A stretch of 64,000 nt of DNA from Opitutus sp. GAS368 (GTDB lineage Bacteria; Verrucomicrobiota; Verrucomicrobiia; Opitutales; Opitutaceae): positions 404,291 through 468,290 of the forward strand of contig NZ_LT629735.1 of NCBI RefSeq assembly GCF_900104925.1, read 5' to 3'. The position numbers and the translations under genes are program-made. Below are positions 32,101-39,833 of this stretch, piece after piece. How positions within the stretch are numbered: the first letter of the stretch is position 1; each line of letters opens with the position of its first letter. Under the pieces are notes generated by a model. That model did not search any database and was not told where the DNA came from. It saw only the letters and a list, made by a program, of their open reading frames with translations.

Positions 32101-34620
32101 ATGAAATTATTCCACTACATCTGCCTGGCGGGAGGGTTAGCCGCCAGCTTGCCCAGCGCTCGCGCCCAGACCGCTCCCGACACCCTCCCCGCAACCGATG
32201 AGACCAAGCCAACCGGTGCCACCATTGAGCTGTCCCCCTTCGAGGTCCGTTCCTCGACCGACCGGGGTTATGTGGCGGGCAACGCCGTTTCCGCGACCCG
32301 CATCTCGACCGTCATCAATGATCTGCCGTTCTCCATCAACGCCATCACGCCGCAGTTCATCTCGGACACCGGCGCGGAAAACCTGATGGACATCGTTTCG
32401 CAATCCGCGGGCGTGAAAAGCGGCGTCAGCGCCACCACCCAGGGCAACGCCGTGTTTTCGGTCCGCGGCTTCGTGCAGGCGCCGCAGCGCAACGGATTTT
32501 CCAGCAACCAGCTGGTCAGCAATTATGTGGATGGCAGCGTCATCGAGCGGGTCGAGGTGGTCAAGGGACCGGCCTCGCTCCTGTATGGCGCCATTGCTCC
32601 CGGCGGCACCGTCAACTACATCACGAAGGCGCCCGAGCCGAAGCCGTTCACCGAGGTGCGCTTTTCCCTCGGGGCCTACAACGCCTATGACACCACGCTC
32701 GATGTCAACCAGCCGTTGGCGACGGACAAGCTGCTTTTCCGGTTCGTCACCTCCTACGGCAACGGCGAGCAATACTACCAGAACACCCACAGCCACAGCG
32801 TGGTGGTTTATCCCACCCTCAAATGGATCATCACGCCGAACCTGTCCTTGAAGCTCGATTATCAGGGCTATCAGCAGCGGCAGGATCCGCCGGCCGTCTA
32901 TCTCCCCAACTCGGTCATCGCAACCCCGGCCAGCATCGTGAAAACCCTGTATGGCGTCGGTCATCCCGGCTCCAAGTCGCTTTTGGCCAACCAGACCGGA
33001 CCGGCCGTCGCGGAAGGCGTTTCCGACTCGTCGGATCCCGGCTTTATGCGTCCGTTCCCGGGGCTGCCGAAGAATTTCAACTATGCCGACGTCAGCGACG
33101 TGAAGAGCGACAACCTCAAGACCTTCAACGCCGAGCTGGATGCGAAGCTCAACGACCATTGGAACGGCCGCATCCACGTGGGCGAGGATATCGATCACTC
33201 CAGCTACAACCAGACGGGTCACGCCGCGGCTTACGTCGCGCCGCCGGATTCCCTGGTCTATGCCAACGGTCTTTGGAGTGTCGCGCCGAGCTGGAGCGCC
33301 TTGACGTCGGACCAGCAGATCATGCAGGGGCTCGCCTACGCCCAGCAAGCCGTCAACAACCCGGGTCTGCTGCAGTCGACCCAAAACGGCACGCCGAGTC
33401 CGATCATGATGGACCGCGCGCCGCGCGTGCAAACCCAGTCGGTGCGCGGCACCACCATCCAGGCCGAAGCGGTGGGCTCCTATGATTTGCGGGGGATGAA
33501 ACTCCAGGTGCTCGCGGGCGTTTTCTACGATCACGTCACCTACAGCGCCGCGACCCTGCAGAACGAGCACACGGCCGCCTCGCCCTTTTTCCGCGCCTGG
33601 GATGTCAACTCCGCCAGCCCCACGTATTACGTCAACACCAACGAGGGCGCCTTCACCGCCCAGCAGATGACCTCGGTCGACACCGACACGACGGCCATCA
33701 ACTCGGACAAGGCCGCCTACGTCCTGGTGAACGCCAGCTGCTTCGACAACCGGCTCTATTTTGTCGGCGGGGCGCGTTACAACGTCTCGTCGAACCAGGT
33801 CACCGATAACGCGGCGGGCTCGGTCGCTCCGGCGCTCAACAGCAAATACACGACGCCGCAGCTGGGGTTCGGCTTCAAGATCACGCGCGACGTGCTGCTC
33901 TATGCCTCCTACAGCGAATCCTACACGCTCTCCACCCAGCCCTACCTCACGGTGGCCGGCGTGGTGAACGGGATTCCCACCGCCATTCCGACCGGGCCGA
34001 CGGCGCCGACCATTGGCCGCGGCTACGAAACCGGGCTCAAGGGCGCGTTTCTCAACAACAAGCTCAATCTGACCCTTTCAGTCTACCAGATCGAGGAGGA
34101 CAAGGTTCTGCAGGACCTGAATCTTAACATCGATGGCTTCAGCATCGACAACTGGAACCAGGGCGCCAAGCAACGCGCGCGCGGGATCGAGGCCAGTGTT
34201 TCGTGGGAACTGCAGAAGAACTGGCAGATCGTCTTCAGTGCCGCCGAGGAGGATGTGCGCAACATCAAGGAACCCTTCGGCCTGGAATACTATCTCGGCC
34301 AGAACGTCGGTTATACCGCCAAGCCCGCCGTGCATTTCTGGAACCGCTACGCCCTGCCGCAGCCGGCCCTGAAGGGGCTGTGGATCGGAGCCGGCGTGGA
34401 CTATCAGGGCCGAAGCGCGGGCGATCCGCGGAACCGGGACTACTACATCCCCGCTTACACGCTGCTGAACGCCGCCATCGGCTACGACTGGAAGGTGAAC
34501 AAGGCCAAGCTGACGACGACTCTGAACATCAAGAACATCCGGGACGTAGCCTACAAGGATACCCCGCAGTCCATCGGCGAACCCCGCCGCATTCAGCTGG
34601 CGTGCACACTGCATTACTGA
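32101..34620 (+). CDS. TonB-dependent receptor, FhuA/siderophore-type architecture
   Basis: 839 residues: a signal peptide (MKLFHYICLAGGLAASLPSA), the TonB-box-like ELSPFEVRSS, then a plug (VINDLPFSINAITPQFISDTGAENLMDIVSQSAGV, VRGFVQ, VERVEVVKGPASLLYGAIAPGGTVNYITK) and a 22-strand-type barrel ending LACTLHY. Unlike the receptor at 4020-7109 it has no carboxypeptidase-like N-domain, and its plug resembles ferric-siderophore/small-ligand receptors. The shared operator with the PrpD and dehydrogenase genes suggests it imports the acid (or its metal chelate) used by this locus. The start at 32101 excludes a 14-codon upstream extension without leader character. Confidence 0.93.
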   Translation: MKLFHYICLAGGLAASLPSARAQTAPDTLPATDETKPTGATIELSPFEVRSSTDRGYVAGNAVSATRISTVINDLPFSINAITPQFISDTGAENLMDIVSQSAGVKSGVSATTQGNAVFSVRGFVQAPQRNGFSSNQLVSNYVDGSVIERVEVVKGPASLLYGAIAPGGTVNYITKAPEPKPFTEVRFSLGAYNAYDTTLDVNQPLATDKLLFRFVTSYGNGEQYYQNTHSHSVVVYPTLKWIITPNLSLKLDYQGYQQRQDPPAVYLPNSVIATPASIVKTLYGVGHPGSKSLLANQTGPAVAEGVSDSSDPGFMRPFPGLPKNFNYADVSDVKSDNLKTFNAELDAKLNDHWNGRIHVGEDIDHSSYNQTGHAAAYVAPPDSLVYANGLWSVAPSWSALTSDQQIMQGLAYAQQAVNNPGLLQSTQNGTPSPIMMDRAPRVQTQSVRGTTIQAEAVGSYDLRGMKLQVLAGVFYDHVTYSAATLQNEHTAASPFFRAWDVNSASPTYYVNTNEGAFTAQQMTSVDTDTTAINSDKAAYVLVNASCFDNRLYFVGGARYNVSSNQVTDNAAGSVAPALNSKYTTPQLGFGFKITRDVLLYASYSESYTLSTQPYLTVAGVVNGIPTAIPTGPTAPTIGRGYETGLKGAFLNNKLNLTLSVYQIEEDKVLQDLNLNIDGFSIDNWNQGAKQRARGIEASVSWELQKNWQIVFSAAEEDVRNIKEPFGLEYYLGQNVGYTAKPAVHFWNRYALPQPALKGLWIGAGVDYQGRSAGDPRNRDYYIPAYTLLNAAIGYDWKVNKAKLTTTLNIKNIRDVAYKDTPQSIGEPRRIQLACTLHY

Positions 34621-34846
34621 GCGGTCCCCGCCCCCCTGCCCTTCACCTGATCGGAACTCCCCGGCGGGGTTCCGGTCATTTGCTGGCGCTGTTGTCCCGG
34701 GGGCTGGCTGCACCGGTCGCGCGCAGTGGCTCCGGGAAAAATATTCCCGACCCTGATCGTCCGGCTGCATTGCTTCCGCCGGAAATCTCCGCGGCACCGC
34801 GCGCCGCATCCTCCGCCAATATCCGGCCTGAGCCTCTGGTCTCCAC

Positions 34847-35377
34847 ATGAACCAACCCCGGTCATTTCTCCGCGCGGGCATCCTGGCGCTGACGCTCGCG
34901 CTGTTTGTCCCGCCCGGGAGCGCGCAAACGGCCGCGTTACCAACCGAGCCCCCGCCGGGCAAGGCGGCGGACAACCGGATTTACGCCCAGCAGCTGGTCA
35001 ATGATCTGCTGGCCGCAAACGGCGATCTCCTGGCCGTCGGGCTGCATGCGATCCCTCCGGGTGGGACCGGGTATGCGATCGTGGCCCACTCGCGCGACCT
35101 GATCGGCAAAAAGGATTCCGTCGCCGATGTCGAGATGATCAAAAACGACCAGACTATCATCGGACCGGAGACGACGGGTTATACGACCACCCCGCGCATG
35201 GTCGTCCACGAGCCTTTGCGCGACAACCAGGGCCGGATCGTGGGCCTGGCCGTCCTGTCCTTCCGGCTCGAACCGGGCACCACCAAACTCGCGACGCATG
35301 CCCGGGCCAGCGCGCTCATGCAGGCACTGGCCCGGAAAATACCGGACGTCGCCGCGCTTTTCCAAGCCACGCCCTGA
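34847..35377 (+). CDS. Exported protein of unknown function
   Basis: 176 residues, signal peptide MNQPRSFLRAGILALTLALF ending near GSAQ. The mature part contains QQLVNDLLAANGDLLAVGLHAIP, YAIVAHSRDLIGKKDSVADVEMIKNDQTIIGPE and RMVVHEPLRDNQGRIVGLAVLSFRLEP. The PLRDxxGRIVGLAVL segment resembles the end of PDC/Cache-type sensor domains, but there is no membrane anchor or signalling output, so it may be a free periplasmic binding protein. Co-directional with the TonB receptor and the downstream beta-propeller gene. I do not recognise the family. Confidence 0.75.
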   Translation: MNQPRSFLRAGILALTLALFVPPGSAQTAALPTEPPPGKAADNRIYAQQLVNDLLAANGDLLAVGLHAIPPGGTGYAIVAHSRDLIGKKDSVADVEMIKNDQTIIGPETTGYTTTPRMVVHEPLRDNQGRIVGLAVLSFRLEPGTTKLATHARASALMQALARKIPDVAALFQATP

Positions 35378-35429
35378 TCCCCCCGGGACACCGGCCGGAA
35401 TTCCTCAAGCTTTTCCACCCGCAATCACC

Positions 35430-36461
35430 ATGAAAATACACAAAAAACTAGCATCCCTAGCCTTCGCGGCCGCCTGCGTCTATGCCTCGGCCGCCGAGGA
35501 ATACCACATCATCGCCCGCTATCACATTGGCGGCGACGATTCGCGCGTCGACTATTTGCGCGTTGATCCCGTGAACCGCCACCTGTTCGTGGCCCATACC
35601 AAGCTTTTCGAGGTGATGGACATCGATACCGGCAAGAAGGTCGGTGAGATCGCTCCCGCGCCGCGCGCCCACGGCGTCGCCCTCGTGCCGGAGCTGAACC
35701 GCGGCTTCGCTTCGTGCGGCAATTCGAATACGATCATCATGTTCGACTTGAAGACGCTGAAGACCATCGCCGTCATCGACTCGTCGGGCAAGAATCCCGA
35801 CGGGATTGAATATGATCCCGACACCAAGCGGATTTATGTGGCCAACGGGTCCTCGGGCAACGTCACGATCATCGATCCCGCCGCCGGCAAGGTCGTCGGC
35901 AACGTCGTCCTGACCTCCGGCAAGGACAGCAAGCTCGAGGCCATCGGATTTGACGGCGCCGGCCGGGCCTTTGTGAATGACGAGGATATGGCCAGCACGC
36001 ACGTCTTCGACCTGAAGACACTCAAGGCCCTTGCCACGTGGTCCCTGGCTCCCGGGGAGGGCGGCACCGGCATGGCGGTCGATCGCGCGCATCACCGGAT
36101 TTTTGCCACCTGCGCCAATGAAAAGCTGGTCGTCCTCGACAGCGACACCGGCAAGGTGGTCGCGACGCCGGCCATCGGCGAGGATCCCGACGCGGTGTTT
36201 TTCGATGCCGCCACGCAGACGCTCTTCGTCTCCTGCCTGGACGGCACGATGACGGTTCTCCACGAGGACACGCCTGACAGCTACAGCCTGGTGCAAACCG
36301 TCGCCACCGGCCCGGGGGCCAAGACGAGTGCCCTCGACAACGGGAAAATCTACCTGCCGGTGATGCAGTTCGGCACCCCGCCGCCGCCGACCAAGGACAA
36401 GCCTGAGCCCAGGCCGCCGGTCATTCCGGGTACCTTGGAAGTCATTGTCGTCGGAAAATAA
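35430..36461 (+). CDS. Exported YncE-like beta-propeller protein (second copy)
   Basis: 343 residues with a short signal peptide (MKIHKKLASLAFAAACVYASA). Repeated blades: VDPVNRHLFVAHTKLFEVMDIDTGKKVGEI, PELNRGFASCGNSNTIIMFDLKTLKTI, DPDTKRIYVANGSSGNVTIIDPAAGKVVG and DSDTGKVVATPAIGEDPDA. The C-terminus is a Pro-rich tail (PPPPTKDKPEPRPP). Same general class as 30823-31878 but different in sequence. 52 bp after the preceding gene, so probably co-transcribed. Propellers of this kind occur beside TonB receptors and redox proteins; the role is unknown. Confidence 0.87.
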   Translation: MKIHKKLASLAFAAACVYASAAEEYHIIARYHIGGDDSRVDYLRVDPVNRHLFVAHTKLFEVMDIDTGKKVGEIAPAPRAHGVALVPELNRGFASCGNSNTIIMFDLKTLKTIAVIDSSGKNPDGIEYDPDTKRIYVANGSSGNVTIIDPAAGKVVGNVVLTSGKDSKLEAIGFDGAGRAFVNDEDMASTHVFDLKTLKALATWSLAPGEGGTGMAVDRAHHRIFATCANEKLVVLDSDTGKVVATPAIGEDPDAVFFDAATQTLFVSCLDGTMTVLHEDTPDSYSLVQTVATGPGAKTSALDNGKIYLPVMQFGTPPPPTKDKPEPRPPVIPGTLEVIVVGK

Positions 36462-36611
36462 GATGACACCGCCCGGGGTTGACCCGCGCCGCCGCATGGA
36501 ACGGCCGGGTCAGCCCCCGTCGCGCTGCCGTTCCTCCGGTGGCACGGCCCGACCGGCGGCAACCTTGAACGGTTCGCCCAAGTTTGCGTCAAACCTCCGA
36601 TCTCCGGACCC

Positions 36612-37124
36612 ATGAAAAAAATCCTCGCCGGCGTTGTTATCGGGATATGCCTGCCTTTTGTGGCCGGCTATCTCTTCGTGATCTCGGGCCGCATGCCCGT
36701 GGCGACAAAGGGATCGCCGCTGCCCTTCGAGAAATTCCTCGCCCGCAAGGCCCAGCACGCGGTGATGGATCCCGAAGCCGGCAAGCCTTCTCCGCTTCCG
36801 GTCGACGAGCCCAATCTCCTCGCCGGCGCGCACGTCTACCAGGCCCAGTGTGCCGTTTGTCACGGCCGGCTCGGCCAGCCCGCATCAGCCATCGCCCAAG
36901 GCATGTTCCCCCAACCGCCGCAGCTCCTGCCACCGAAGACGGGTGTGACCGACGACCCGGTGGGCGAAACCTACTGGAAGGTAAAGAATGGCATCCGCCT
37001 CACCGGCATGCCGGGCTACAGCGGCAATCTTTCGGACACCGAGTTGTGGCAGGTCAGCCTGTTGCTGCGGCACGCGGACAAGTTGCCCGTCCCGGTCGAG
37101 GCGGTTCTTCACCAGACGAAATAG
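36612..37124 (+). CDS. Membrane-anchored cytochrome c (single haem)
   Basis: 170 residues. The N-terminal helix (ILAGVVIGICLPFVAGYLFVI) is an uncleaved anchor or signal. A class I cytochrome c domain follows: haem motif CAVCH at about residues 79-83 within AHVYQAQCAVCHGRLGQP, and axial Met in GIRLTGMPGYSGNLSD. The closing helix is SDTELWQVSLLLRHADKLP. Probably periplasmic electron transfer. It lies 12 bp upstream of a response regulator gene on the same strand. Confidence 0.92.
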   Translation: MKKILAGVVIGICLPFVAGYLFVISGRMPVATKGSPLPFEKFLARKAQHAVMDPEAGKPSPLPVDEPNLLAGAHVYQAQCAVCHGRLGQPASAIAQGMFPQPPQLLPPKTGVTDDPVGETYWKVKNGIRLTGMPGYSGNLSDTELWQVSLLLRHADKLPVPVEAVLHQTK

Positions 37125-37135
37125 GGTCGCACCCC

Positions 37136-37831
37136 ATGCGCATCCTGATTGTCGAGGAGTCGCCGCAACTCCAACACTTGCTGGGCCTGGCGCTCAGGGA
37201 GGCCGGCCATGTGGTCGATATTGCCGGCGATGGAGCGGAGGGGCTGCATCTGGCCGGGACCCGCGGTTACGCCATGATCGTTCTCGATGTCACGCTGCCC
37301 AGACTCGACGGTCTCACCCTGCTGTTGGAACTCCGCCGTCGCGGCCAGAACGTGCACGTGCTGTTCCTCACGGCTTGTGCGGCCGTGCCGGATCGCGTGC
37401 GCGGCCTCGAGGCGGGAGCCGACGACTATATGATAAAGCCCTTTGCGCTCGCGGAGCTGCTGGCCCGGGTTGAGGCGGTGAACCGGCGGGTCGCGGCAAA
37501 ACCGCAACACCGCATCCTTGTCGGCGACCTGGAGATTGACCTGCGGGCCCGATGTGCGCGCCTGCGCGGCCAATTGATGGAGTTGACTGCGCGGGAATTC
37601 CTTCTGCTCGAGTATCTCGCCCGCCGGCGCAGTGAAGTGGTCTCGCGCGCGGACCTCGAGGCGCATCTCTATGACGATAAGGTGGAGCCGATGAGCAATG
37701 TCGTCGCCTCGACCATCTGCTATCTGCGCCAAAAATTCCGCGCGGCCTGTGGATCGGACCTGATCCAAACCTGCGGAAGGTTGGGTTACGTGCTTGATCG
37801 ATCGACGATGGCTCTGGATGAAGCCGGCTAG
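37136..37831 (+). CDS. OmpR-family response regulator
   Basis: 231 residues. The receiver domain (1-115) has the acidic pair in VEES, phospho-acceptor Asp in VLDVTLPRLDG (about residue 51), Thr in LFLTA and Lys in MIKPF (about residue 101). The C-terminal winged helix (about 130-225) has LTAREFLLLEYLARRRSEVVSR and LRQKFRAACGSDLIQTCGRLGYVL. No histidine kinase is nearby, so it may be an orphan or paired with a distant sensor. Direct repeats of the CTAAG type with 11-bp spacing at 38145-38160 and 39261-39276 are plausible binding sites. The start is set by MRILIVEES. Confidence 0.92.
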   Translation: MRILIVEESPQLQHLLGLALREAGHVVDIAGDGAEGLHLAGTRGYAMIVLDVTLPRLDGLTLLLELRRRGQNVHVLFLTACAAVPDRVRGLEAGADDYMIKPFALAELLARVEAVNRRVAAKPQHRILVGDLEIDLRARCARLRGQLMELTAREFLLLEYLARRRSEVVSRADLEAHLYDDKVEPMSNVVASTICYLRQKFRAACGSDLIQTCGRLGYVLDRSTMALDEAG

Positions 37832-37856
37832 CCCTTGGCCTCCCCCGGTTCCTCGC

Positions 37857-38087
37857 TCACCTCGAATCCCAATTCCCTGTGTTCAGCGACCGCGGGTGTG
37901 GGACGGGTGCGGCGGAGTGTGACCTCATCTCCGCCGGCGTGCGCATGGGCTGCGATTTGCCGATGCAGAAACCCGCCAGGAACCCAGCGAGGGCAATCAC
38001 ACCGTACGCGACCAACCGGAAGGGCTCCATCCTCGGCGAAGCCGGCGGAGCGAACGACTCGTGCTGAATGATGACTTGGGTGCTCAT
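37857..38087 (-). CDS. Small single-pass membrane protein, unknown function
   Basis: 76 residues from the ATG at 38087 (MSTQVIIQHESF). One transmembrane helix at about residues 24-46 (FRLVAYGVIALAGFLAGFCIG), then a polar C-terminus. No family recognised. Supported by the hydrophobic segment, a sensible start and the upstream CTAAG-type direct repeat at 38145-38160; it is short enough that it could still be spurious. Confidence 0.5.
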   Translation of the reverse strand: MSTQVIIQHESFAPPASPRMEPFRLVAYGVIALAGFLAGFCIGKSQPMRTPAEMRSHSAAPVPHPRSLNTGNWDSR

Positions 38088-38144
38088 GCCCAAAGGATAT
38101 CCCCGTTCCATCCGAACGCTGAGTTATTTTCCGCCGCAAAACCG

Positions 38145-38160
38145 TTAAGAAAACGCTAAC
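38145..38160 (-). promoter_or_regulatory. Direct repeat TTAAG-N6-CTAAC (candidate OmpR-type operator)
   Basis: Two pentamers spaced 11 bp start to start, within taagaaaacgctaa. The same 14-bp core recurs at 39261-39276. Lies about 60 bp upstream of the small membrane protein gene on the minus strand. Confidence 0.45.
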
Positions 38161-38183
38161 GCCCGCGCGCGGGCCTTTCTTCC

Positions 38184-39020
38184 TCAAAACGTCCGGGTGT
38201 AGCTGACGGTCATTACGCCGCGGCCGACGGCGGCGGAATTGGGCACCTTGCCGTCCGTGCCGACCTTGACGAAGTTGTCGGACCCTTTCGTATAGGCCCA
38301 GCCGATCGAGAGCTTCGAGTCCCCGGTGACTTGGAAGGGTGCGGATACCCCGATCAGCCAGTAGTTGCCGTAATTCTTCACATCGGACGGCTGGCCGAGG
38401 GAGTTGATCTGATCGGGGGCGGCGGAGGTCCATTTGAACGTCCCTGCGGTCGCGGTGAAGTCCAGCTCGGTCTTCGCCTCGGTGAACAGAACGGTGTAGG
38501 CGGCGGTAAGCTCATACGTGGGCCCCTTGAGCCGGAGGTCGTAATAGATCTTCGGGGTGAATTTCACCCCGGCGACGGTGTAGTTCAGGGCAAGGTTGGG
38601 TTCGTAGGTGGCCTTGTAGAAACCGTCCGCCTGTTTTGCATTCGGATAGGTGTAGATGGTATAACCCGGCTGCCAGGACAGGGTGTCCTTGATCACCTCG
38701 ATGGTGTAGGAGCCATAAAAATCGAACTCGGGGTCGGACTGGCCGACGACCTTGTCCTTCAGCGGGGTGTTGTTCCACACGCCGACGGCGAGGGAGCCAT
38801 AGTCGTATTCAAGGGAAGGCTCAAAAGCCGGGCCGCCGAGGCGCGCACCACGAAACATGTATTGGGAGGCAACGGCCGGCGTGAACACCCAGGAGCCGGT
38901 GGTCGGCACGGGTGCGCCTGGCACCGGTGCCGCCGGAACGGTTTGAGCCTGAAGGGCGAGCATCCTCATGAGCAGGAAGAGGCCGACAAGAGAGCGAAGT
39001 GTTTGGAACAGGACTTTCAT
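38184..39020 (-). CDS. Outer-membrane protein of the Gcw_chp type (unknown function)
   Basis: 278 residues, signal peptide with cleavage near LQAQTV. The mature part starts VFTPAVASQYMFRGARLGGPAFEPSLEYDYGSLAVGVWNNTPL, the hallmark of the Gcw_chp/TIGR02001 family of predicted beta-barrel proteins, and continues with alternating amphipathic strands (FYGSYTIEVIKDTLSWQPGYTIYTYPNAKQ, TPKIYYDLRLKGPTYELTAAYTV), ending in an aromatic C-terminus (SYTRTF). Probably a small outer-membrane pore. Preceded by a 53-residue membrane-protein gene in the same direction. Confidence 0.82.
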   Translation of the reverse strand: MKVLFQTLRSLVGLFLLMRMLALQAQTVPAAPVPGAPVPTTGSWVFTPAVASQYMFRGARLGGPAFEPSLEYDYGSLAVGVWNNTPLKDKVVGQSDPEFDFYGSYTIEVIKDTLSWQPGYTIYTYPNAKQADGFYKATYEPNLALNYTVAGVKFTPKIYYDLRLKGPTYELTAAYTVLFTEAKTELDFTATAGTFKWTSAAPDQINSLGQPSDVKNYGNYWLIGVSAPFQVTGDSKLSIGWAYTKGSDNFVKVGTDGKVPNSAAVGRGVMTVSYTRTF

Positions 39021-39032
39021 GATGGTGCTGGG

Positions 39033-39194
39033 TTAGGGCTTGGCAGAGGAAGCTGGCGGCCAGTCTACGCGGGATTTTCCAGGGGTGCGCCGGGACAGGT
39101 CCTTGAACAGCAGGATCAGTCCAAGCGTGGCCAGCAGGATGAGCACGCTGCCGAACAGCCGCTGGCCGGTAGATTTCTGCGGAGGCGCATGCAT
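39033..39194 (-). CDS. 53-residue single-pass membrane protein
   Basis: Short gene on the minus strand, start ATG at 39194, stop TAA at 39035-39033. The product MHAPPQKSTGQRLFGSVLIL... has one strong transmembrane helix (LFGSVLILLATLGLILLF, about residues 13-30) followed by a basic stretch (KDLSRRTPGKSR), suggesting N-out or anchored topology. It ends 12 bp before the Gcw_chp gene start, so an operon is likely. Function unknown. Supported by the hydrophobic segment and tight spacing only. Confidence 0.55.
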   Translation of the reverse strand: MHAPPQKSTGQRLFGSVLILLATLGLILLFKDLSRRTPGKSRVDWPPASSAKP

Positions 39195-39628
39195 TGCGGT
39201 AATGCTGCGACTCTACGCCTTCGATCAGCCACCGCCTAGTTAAGACCCTAGCGCAGACCACTAAGAAAACGCTAAGCCCGGGTGCTCTAATTCGGCCGCA
39301 GGGCCGTGAGCGGACTGTTCTTGGTCGCACGACGCGCTGGCCGCCAGCAGGCGGCGACTGCGGCAGCACTGACCAAGACGACGGCCACCAGCACCGCGAG
39401 GAGTCAGTGCAGAACAACGCGCAGCCCCGCGAAAACTCTTTGTCTTCTCCTCTGGAGATGCCTGAAGCACTCACAAAGAGACACACAAAAGCCTGCAAAA
39501 ATCCGACCTCTTCGCCTCATTTTCGGCCCGCCGCCGCTTCAGCCATGAAAATCTGACTTTCCTAACTCGTCGCTAAACAGCGCATTAAACAAATCGCCCG
39601 GAATTACTTCCGGGCGACGTATGTAAAT
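39195..39628. other. Gene-poor stretch with direct repeats and a possible decayed membrane protein
   Basis: CTAAG direct repeats (39261-39276, 11-bp spacing) with a further TTAAG at 39240-39244, two helical turns away, upstream of the minus-strand gene pair: a candidate response-regulator operator. Further right, the minus strand encodes a hydrophobic run (LLAVLVAVVLVSAAAVAACW, about 39396-39337) followed by a basic tail and stop, but with an in-frame stop immediately upstream and no good start; it looks like a broken remnant. The last 100 bp before the tRNA are AT-richer and hold nothing recognisable. Confidence 0.4.
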
Positions 39629-39704
<76 letters not shown>

Positions 39705-39833
39705 GTGGGAGAGGCGGAGTATTCAACTCCGGATTTGCCCGTCAACCAGATTATTTATTGCACGCTTTCGGCCGCGCGCGGTGCATTTCCAGCTTTTCCC
39801 CAGCGGGTTGCACTGCTCATGTTAGCCTCTCCC

